Notes under the pieces: generated by a model
Told to the model about the DNA's origin: nothing
Seen by the model: the letters and a program-made list of their open reading frames with translations, nothing else
Databases searched by the model: none
Program-made: the position numbers and the translations under genes
Source: Gnetum montanum
Taxonomy: Eukaryota; Streptophyta; Gnetopsida; Gnetales; Gnetaceae
Direction: 5' to 3'
Assembly (NCBI GenBank): GCA_015680685.1
Contig: MNCI01002932.1
Span: 483,561-547,560 of the forward strand
Length of the DNA stretch: 64,000 bases
In this document: in pieces, positions 56,890 through 64,000 of the stretch
Position numbering within the stretch: the first letter of the stretch is position 1
Layout: every line of letters begins with the position of its first letter

Positions 56890-58797
56890 ATCGAAACTTG
56901 GTCATACTTACCCCATTGGGTTCACACACGTGATTATAGTAAGCATAGTGGGGCAATTTATAAGATGTGGTTCCCAGGTAAAGAGTTGATCCACTATGAT
57001 ACTTGAGACTGTAAGATGGTAAGCAAGGATCAAGATGTCATCCTCCATGGCTGTATTCATTGGGTCATATGGTTGTTGGAGTGTTAATTGGTGGCCTTGA
57101 TAAAGTGACATGAGGCGTTGGGTTTGAGGAGAAGGATGCACCACAGTGTTGGACTTGTGCTGAGTTGGAGAATACAGTGGCCTTAGAACTGTGTTGTCCC
57201 TTCCTACGGTCATGTCTAAAGAAGGCACACCTTTGATGTTAAGGAGGTCTCTCACTACTGTTGGCAATAGTAGCACAAGTAACGTTCATGGGTTGTTGCT
57301 GTGGTGCAGACACTTCAGGAGTAGTTGGTGGCGATGTAGAAGGAGGGAAACGATGAGAATGTTGAAATTTAGAAGAAGTGTAAGGTACATAAGGTAGTGG
57401 TTGTGTAGTGGTTGTGTTGAGGACATGGGCTGATAGTACCAAGGAGAATAATAATGCGGCGAAATAGAGTATGTTGACCCAGTTGGGGAAACAGGATGTT
57501 GGACTAGATAAGCATTTGGATTTGGATGATACGAAGGGTGTCTCCAATTTAGGGATGGCTTTCCCCATGACTGGGATTGTTGCCACTGTGATCGAACACA
57601 GTATCTCTATACAAACTATGGGTGTAATGTGCTTCCCCAATGCTCATATAAATGTAACAATATTGGGCATTGGCCCTTGGGATGATCGTACAAGCAAATG
57701 TTGCATTCATACGTATGATTGATAGTTGAGATCTTATTTTCCTCATCCCTTCTTTCCAATTGTCTAATGATATTTTGTCCTGCTTCTCGGGTTGTCAAAA
57801 CTCTATCTCCAATAATATTGACATATTCTCCACACTTTTTATGCATCCATTCCAGCATCTTATTGATCTTTGTCTCGATTTCATCTAATGATTGTTGTAC
57901 TAGCAAAGATGGTTCTTCCTCCTTAAGATAGGTTGATATCTCCTTTTTATGATTATGGACCTCTATTAAGTTGAGATTTTGGTCTCGTTGATGTTTCTTA
58001 ACACTCTACCATCTAGCCAATTCTCCTTCTTCTTTTGCTACCTGCTTAATAAGCTCTTGGAATTGATGGGTTCATAGTTTGTATAGTTGACCTTGGGCAT
58101 ACATCCCTAGGGTCTCTTTTGTTTCATCACAAAGCCCATCAATGATATGGTACATTAGCCTTTCCTCAGAGAACTCATGGCTTAGACAGTTGTTTAACAG
58201 TGCATAATATCTTTCTAAGGCCATGTCCAAGGGTTCATGTTGTGCTTGTTTCCACTCTTGGATTTGTTTCCCCAAGGTCAACACTATTGTGTAGGTTTGA
58301 TATCTTTCGTTAAAGAGTTCTACCATTGTTGGCCAACATTCAATTGAATTTGGTTTTAACGATCTATACCATACTTTTGCTTGGTCAACGAGTGTCATAG
58401 GAAAGAGCTTGAGTTTTTGCCAACCGTTATCAATGTTGTTCCATGCATAGGCATCGTAGAAGGCTTGTAAATGTTGTTGTGGATCTAAGTCATAGCCTCC
58501 TGAGAAATTGGAAAAGTTGTTTAAATTGAGCCTAGGTAGGTGGCTCTCTTTACTATGCCTACGGGAGATTCAAATAGCCTCTTGTATTTGCGTTAGGCTT
58601 GTTGTGGCGGGTAGGGCTTCATCGTCATCAAGTAAGTTATGCTTTCGTGTGTTGGAACGTTGTTGCCTTTGTTTATGTTTATAAGAAACCCCCACCTTAG
58701 ATTGCGTGCTCCAATCTTCATTGTCATATAATTCATTGGTTATCCAATGAATTGCTTCACTAGATGTGGCATTATCGTAGTCTTGTAGGAGAGGCAT
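56890..58797 (-). pseudogene. G5 gag (broken)
   Basis: A minus-strand ATG at 58797 gives MPLLQDYDNATSSEAIHWIT. The capsid-like core is at 58398-58072 (DQAKVWYRSLKPNSIECW, MYHIIDGLCDETKETLGMYA). Next come INKMLEWMHKKCGEYVNIIG and the knuckle CNICLYDHPKGQCP (57906-57616), then a Tyr/Pro/Gln/His-rich tail to about 56900. Several stops. The core closely follows the gag of G4 and G3 in order and motifs. Confidence 0.75.
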
Positions 58798-58919
58798 GGT
58801 TGTGAAATTGTGTGTGAATTTGTATGTGACTTTTTGTAATTATTTCTTCCTAAAAGATATATCATTAATTCCTATATAGCGACCTTGTATGATATAACTA
58901 ATCTAGATAACTAGCACTG

Positions 58920-58937
58920 TCCTCGGAAACGGTGCTA
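58920..58937 (-). other. G5 primer binding site (degenerate)
   Basis: Minus strand TAGCACCGTTTCCGAGGA next to the CTCATCA end of the LTR; recognisable against TTGGCGCCGTTGTCAAGG of G3. Confidence 0.6.
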
Positions 58938-59780
58938 TGATGAGTGGTGAGGTACCCCTGCACTCAACCATATGAATACGAGCGCTTCACGCATGATTCG
59001 GTTGAACTCCATAGACAGACTAGTTGTGGTATCGAGATAGTTACTCATAGATCGTAGTTCGCTGTCTTCCCACCTGGACTAGTATTAGCTTTGTCACATA
59101 TGGTTTAGTCCAGAGTGAGGTGTATGATGTGTTCCTACACTAATGCTACTCCTCAGGATGATGGGAAATAATGTCAACTAAACTAGGAGAGAGAGAGAGA
59201 GAGAGAGAATCTAAACTAGCCTAAGTGCGATGAGCATCCATTCCTTAATCATCCATACACAACTTGGACCTCGTGCATGACAACCACTGGGATTACCAAG
59301 CGCATGGCCTAGGTACGCTACTAGGTTACCCAGTAGTCACACTTAAATGCTCGTGATTAAGTCATACTCATTCTGCATTACTAGGAGATAAGGGTAGAGA
59401 GATATTAACTAAGAAAGTAATAAATAACAATAACAATTAAATGATTAAGCTAAGTGGATGCTACAATGATGAAGTAATCTCAATCTTCATTTCCAATCAT
59501 GTGCGTGTCCAAGTACATCACACTCGAATAAGGATGTCATACAATTACAATCATCACACTGTGGGCATGCACTGAGAGAAAGGGTTGAGAGGAAAAACTC
59601 ACAAAAAGTTCCTACCTTAATATTAAAAACTACTCTCCCCTTTTTCCAAATCTGCCTACCTCTTATTTATAGATGAGGAGACAGGCTATGATATCGCGTA
59701 CGCGATATCGCATCTAGGCTATGATATTGCATATGTGATATCACGTACGCGATATCATGGGTGCAATATCACGGCCAACA
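58938..59780 (-). repeat. G5 5' LTR, outer end shortened
   Basis: 843 bp. It starts TGATGAGTGGTGAGG and is closely similar to 53070-53925, with a (GA)n run near 59190 and GCGATATCGC, GATATC and TACGTA-like palindromes (59688-59773). Its outer end stops at GGCCAACA, where the other LTR continues TAATTCATGACTCATCA, so about 15 bases are missing although the target duplication is intact. Confidence 0.88.
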
Positions 59781-60400
59781 CAAGTGGAGCTCCACCACAA
59801 CCATATGAGCAATACCATTAATGGCACCAACCATAGTCATGGGAAATGCCACCGCCAAGACAGTAATACCTTTAAAGGTAACCAAATGCATATTGGTACT
59901 ATGTTTAGTAGCCCATTTCTCCAAGAATCTCTACTAGCCATGCCTCATTCCAACATCACTATTATCCTTCAGGGTATCGTTGAACTCATTCACCATCTAC
60001 TCAAGGAAAGCCCCCATATCCATACCACCCTTCACATCCATCTGTACACATCCCTCACCCTCAACCGAATTACCTCTTACTCCATCCATGTAGGGAAAAT
60101 TCCCTCACAACCACAACAATGAAATGCTACAAGGGCTATAAATTTACAACCAGCCTTCTAGTCAAGTGGTTCAGATAATCAATCTAGGAAACAACCATTT
60201 TTTTGTCCCAAAAATCCTTCCAAACCCTCACAACCTAATGCGGCTAGTTGTCTTGTATCTCCAACACCCTCATCCTCTGCATCAAACACATTCGAGGATC
60301 CTTCAAACCAAGTGCCACCTTGGATCTACACTGTGATGTTAACTCATGCTGTCTTCGATTGGATCAAGGTTGGCAACCTTCCCATGAAGAGATCTAACCC
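59781..60400 (+). pseudogene. G4 gag, third part (Pro/Gln/His-rich tail)
   Basis: CAAGTGGAGCTCCACCACAA resumes gag after G5. The stretch to about 60120 parallels 18130-18470 of G3 (CATGGGAAATGCCACCGCC against CATGGGGGATGCCATCACC). From 60180 it reads toward the protease. No frame stays open. Confidence 0.65.
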
Positions 60401-60960
60401 AAGAAGTCCTCTTATTTACTTATAGATCATTGGACATGAGCCATGCAAGGCTCTTCTTGATTCTGGTTTCAGTGTCAATCTCATCTCCTATGACATGTAC
60501 AAGGCTTGGAATCCACCACCTCTCAAGAAGAGCAATATTTGTTTGGAATTTGTAGACTAGTTAATCACTATACCTTTGGGATTAGTGGAGGACATTGTGA
60601 CTACAGTTTGTGGATGGTCATATCCTACAGATTTTCAGGTGATCAAAGTAGAAAACTACAAAGGTAACTTTCCCATCATTATGGGATGTGCATGGTTAAG
60701 CACTATTAATGCACAAATGGGCATCAGGGACCTCTCCTTGGAAATCTCCAAGGAGAACGAATTTGGATAACTTTAGAAGAAGTGAGTTCCATGCATCATG
60801 TACAGCAATAATGGGTGTAATTGTGTGCAAAAAATCTAGTCCATTAAAAGTACATTCATTAAAGCATGCAATCACTATGCACATGAAATTGATATCTAAA
60901 GGTGCCTATACACAACAACCAAAAAATAGGAGGGCACCTAGTGGCTGATAGTTGACTCAA
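60400..60960 (+). pseudogene. G4 aspartic protease
   Basis: CKALLDSGFSVNLISYDMYK (about 60448-60507) keeps the DSG active site. LGLVEDIVTTVCGWSYPTDF and NFPIIMGCAWLSTINAQ follow (60576-60710). Stops at about 60555 and 60768 interrupt it. Confidence 0.75.
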
Positions 60961-61079
60961 ACAGTAGCACATTATGCATGGAACCCTTGAGACCTTGACA
61001 TGTGCTTATGTCAAGGGCATGGATGAACTTGAGCAAGTTCATTATCAACTCCTTGATGATGAAGTTGATGATACCTGTT

Positions 61080-62700
61080 TGGGAGAGTTGGAAATCCCTA
61101 ACCATTTCAAGCTAGAGCCCCTAGAGTTAAAAATCTAGTATGCATTTTTTAAAAATGGAAAACTAGTTATAATCAATGCAAATCTTACTTCTAAACAAAA
61201 AGACAAGCTATTGAAGATGGTCAACAAATGGTTAACAACCTTTGCTTGGTCAAATCCTAAACTGACTGGAATTGATCCATAGATATGCTAACATCAGATC
61301 TACACCAACCTCACCATGAAGCCAAGAAGGCAACAATAGAGGTGGTTGAACCCCAAGTTGAAGCAAATCATTAAAGAGGAAATAGAACAACTCCTTGAAG
61401 CAGGATTCATCTATCCTATCGCGAATAGTGAGTGGGTTAGTCCACTGATAATTGTGCCAAAGAAAGATGGCAAGTGGCAAGTCTACATCGACTTTAGGCT
61501 ATTGAATATGGCAACATTTAAAGATCATTTTCCATTGCCATTTGTGGACCAAGTGTTAGACACTATATCTGGGTATTGCTATTATAGCTTCTTGGATGGT
61601 TATAGCGGCTATAACTAAATCCAGATTGCACTCGAAGATCAAGCTAAAACAACATTCATGAGTCCTTATGAAACTTTTGCATATTGCAAAATGTCATTTG
61701 GTCTATGCAATGCCCCTGCAACATTCCAATGCCTGGTCCTTGGTATTTTTCAACAGCAGATTGGTAGCAGGGTAGAAGTCTTTATGGATGACTATATGGC
61801 TACATTTGAAACCCTAGATCACCTTGAACAAGTAGTAAAAAGATGTGTTGAAACAAATCTTAGGCTCAATTGGTAGAAAAGCCATTTAATGATCTAGGAA
61901 GGCATAGTATTGGGGCAAAGAATTACTCAAGTAGGGATTGAGGTAGACCCTGAAAAGGTAAGGATCATCTAAGGAATCACATACCAACCAGAGATAGTTA
62001 AAGATGTTTGCTCATTCCTTGAACACACTAGCTACTACCAGCAATTTATAGAGAATTTCTTTAAAATTACAAAGCTGTTGATCGAGCTTACAAAGAAAGA
62101 TGCTCCATTCATTTGGACCAAGGAGTGCGAACATGCATTCCAACTACTAAAGGAAAAATTCATAGAAACTCCAATTATACAGGTACTAGATTGGTCTAAA
62201 CCATTTTATATAATGATAGATACATCTAATTATGCCTTGGGAGTCATGCTTACACAATTGGACAATAAGAAAGGTCCATATTACATCCACTGCATGAGTT
62301 GAAGCATTGTGGGTGCACAGTTGAATTACACCACAACTAAGAAGAAACTAATGGTAGTGAGGTATGCTCACAAAAAGTTTAGGTGCTATGTGCTTGGCTA
62401 TAAATGTTTATTCACACAAATCACAGTGCCATTCGCTTCTTAATGAATAAGCCAACAGTGATCCCCTATATCATACAGTGGCTCGTGATCTTGCAAGAAT
62501 TCAATCTCATAATGGTAGATCAAAATAGAACTGAGAATGTGGTCGTTGCCCACCTCTCTTAGTTAAGATGGGAGAGTAAAGAGGAGAAGAGTCCACTCTC
62601 TGATAAATTTTTAGAAAAATCCCTCTTTATAGGAGAAATAAGTGACCAAGTGCCTACCGAATCAAGATGGTATGATGGCATCCTCACTTACCTTCTCACT
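61080..62700 (+). pseudogene. G4 reverse transcriptase and RNase H
   Basis: IIKEEIEQLLEAGFIYPIAN, VPKKDGKWQVYIDFRLLNMA and FLDGYSGYN (61370-61615), then FGLCNAPATFQ (61690-61725), the catalytic VFMDDYMA (61777-61800), and the connection YYQQFIENF (62033-62060). FIWTKECEHAFQLLKEKF leads into RNase H with IMIDTSNYALGVMLTQ (62213-62260). Stops occur at about 61617, 61876, 61900 and beyond. Similar to G1 in every block. Confidence 0.85.
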
Positions 62701-63905
62701 TAGGAGATGCCACAAGATCTAGACTTTCAGAAGAAATAACAATTTCTTCATCAAGCTAAGTACTTTATGGAAATCAATGAATACCTTTACAAAGTGTGCA
62801 CCAATGGCTTGGTTCATTGGTGTGTCCCTGATATGAACCAATTGCGCATTCTCCAGGATGCTCACAAAGGCCCTTGCAGAGGCCACTATGCTAGGAGATG
62901 CACAACCATAAAAATCCTAATGGTAAGCCTACAATCTTCAAGGATCCACTAGTTTGTTAAATCTTGTGAATGTTGTCAAGGAGATGGTGGAATGACCACT
63001 CAAATGGAATGTCCTCAACAATGGATTCAACCATTGGAGTCCTTTAACATATGGGGCATAGACTTCATGGATTCCATCACACCCATGTCCAATGGAAATG
63101 CATACATCATTATAGTAGTCGACTACTACACCAAATGGGCAAAAGCAGCAGCCATCATTGACTATAGATAATCCACTGCTACTCAATTTGTACAATAACA
63201 TATTGTAAAAAATTTTGGTATGTTACATGCACTGATTTCTAATAATGAAACCCATTTTACAGGTGCTACCTTTTCGAAGTTGATGTAACACTTAGAGGTG
63301 GAACATAAATTAACAATACCATATCACTCCCAGGCCAATGGTCAAGCAAAAGTGACCAATAGGGAGGTTACAACGATCCTAACGAGGACTATAAGAAAAT
63401 ATAAAAGAGACTAGAGCATAAAACTTAACAACACCCTCTGGGCCTACCACTTCACTTGGAAACTCCCCATAGGCTACTCTCCCTATGAGCTAGTGTATGG
63501 AAAACTTTCAACACTTCCAATCTAATCCAACCTTCATACAATTTCAATAGCTTGTGACTTGGACCTTGACCTAAGCCTAGCAAAAAGAGAAAGATTGATC
63601 AATCTAAATGTGCTAGATGAAAATCAATTGGTGACCCTATCTTTGAATGAAGTGTATAAGGCATACAACAAAAAACTTCATGACCTCAAAATACAGAAAG
63701 TAAAGTTTTAACCTAGAGATAAGGTTATCTACTGGAACCCCGCAAATGTACATTAGAAAATAAAGTTCCAAACATTGTTGGAGGAACCTTATATAATTGA
63801 TGAAACCTTTTGCTCTAGGGCCATGTTAATCTACAAACCTGAGAGCCCAAACAAAAAGCAGTTGGTCAACACCCAACAAGTGAAACCTTTCCTAGAGCCA
63901 AGATA
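62700..63905 (+). pseudogene. G4 integrase
   Basis: Zinc-binding part: AHKGPCRGHY (about 62860) and CECCQ (62968). Core: IWGIDFMDSITPMSNGNAYI (63053-63110, first Asp), LISNNETHF (63235-63258, where the second catalytic Asp is Asn) and YHSQANGQAKVTNREV (63320-63370, Glu). The C-terminal part includes LWAYHFTWKLPIGYSPYELV and the chromatin-proximal end EEPYIIDETFCSRAML. At least nine stops. Confidence 0.85.
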
Positions 63906-63981
63906 ATCTAGTGCAACTACTACCTCATTGGATGGACAACCACACTCTATATTCCACATCTCTTCCCTTCAACCTGGTCAT

Positions 63982-64000
63982 GGGGGAGATGGCCATCCAT
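63982..64000 (+). other. Purine-rich end of G4 pol
   Basis: ATGGGGGAGATGGCCATCCA lies at the very end of the window. The same motif ends pol-derived sequence in G1 (minus, 5655), G3 (19467) and G5 (minus, 56825), so it is a fixed landmark of the family and possibly an internal polypurine tract. Confidence 0.5.

Larger units (their letters stand above)
53070..59780 (-). mobile_element. Ty3/gypsy element G5, pol-less, both LTRs, target duplication CAAGT
   Basis: 6711 bp, minus strand: 5' LTR 58938-59780, primer site, gag, a deletion removing protease to integrase, 3' non-coding, ORFX, polypurine tract, 3' LTR 53070-53925. CAAGT flanks it at 53065-53069 and 59781-59785. Excision restores CTATCCAAGTGGAGCTCCAC, equivalent to the uninterrupted TTATCTAAGTGTAACTCCAC of G3 (18127). 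It lies in gag of G4. Non-autonomous at best, with stops in both ORFs. Confidence 0.88.
45119..64000 (+). mobile_element. Ty3/gypsy element G4, interrupted by two insertions, 3' LTR outside window
   Basis: Plus strand: 5' LTR 45119-46028, primer site, gag (46186-48022, 52991-53069, 59781 to about 60400), protease, RT, RNase H and integrase up to about 63905, then the purine-rich end ATGGGGGAGATGGCC at 63982. A copia element and G5 sit inside gag. Removing both and one copy of each target duplication rejoins gag in the order seen in G3 (18045-18200). All reading frames contain stops. Confidence 0.88.

Overview
The window is plant nuclear DNA from a large, repeat-dominated genome. The evidence is two intact plant-type peroxisomal genes, one of them split by canonical GT/AG introns of up to about 9.25 kb, inside layers of LTR retrotransposons, an RTE-type LINE and tRNA-derived SINEs. 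Long introns and heavily decayed Ty3 elements would suit a gymnosperm or another giant plant genome, but the species cannot be fixed from sequence alone. The scaffold holds three N runs (14340-14714, 31077-31135, 51259-51371) and three single-N joins (20526, 31250, 56256). Several apparent duplications sit at the single-N joins.

Left block (1-24320): one family of Ty3/gypsy elements (tRNA-Asp-like primer site, LTR ends TGATGAG...CTCATCA, Athila/Tat-like layout), called G1-G5 here. G1 (minus, about 1-12863, 3' end outside the window) carries decayed gag, protease, RT, integrase and an extra downstream ORF (ORFX). Its 3' non-coding region holds two LTRs facing each other. G1 lies in the gag of another minus element, G2 (gag 12864-15900, 5' LTR 16033-16486). 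G2 also holds a solo LTR with a perfect AAGAG target duplication, and its own LTR is interrupted by G3 (plus, 16487-20525), which lacks RT and integrase. A second copy of the G2 gag and LTR follows at 20527-24320 without the solo LTR and without G3.

Gene island (24321-45118): an intronless, GC-rich, 297-codon gene for a peroxisomal delta(3,5)-delta(2,4)-dienoyl-CoA isomerase (25352-26245, plus, C-terminal AKL signal) converges on PEX3 (29459-43404, minus, seven coding exons, 371 codons). One gene supplies a beta-oxidation accessory enzyme and the other the membrane receptor for PEX19 needed to build peroxisomes. The last PEX3 intron holds two LTRs, a 5'-truncated RTE LINE, a SINE-like sequence and local duplications.

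Right block (45119-64000): G4, a plus-strand family member (LTR 45119-46028, pol to the window end), is interrupted in gag twice: by a complete Ty1/copia element (48023-52990, target duplication GCAAG) and by G5, a minus pol-less member with both LTRs (53070-59780, target duplication CAAGT). The G4 gag reads on across both insertions.

No cellular defence or biosynthetic system was seen. The least-described material is the Ty3 family itself: ORFX, an unusual gag zinc knuckle, pol-less derivatives cut at a similar place, gag domain duplication, and subfamily-specific palindrome arrays just upstream of the LTR TATA box.
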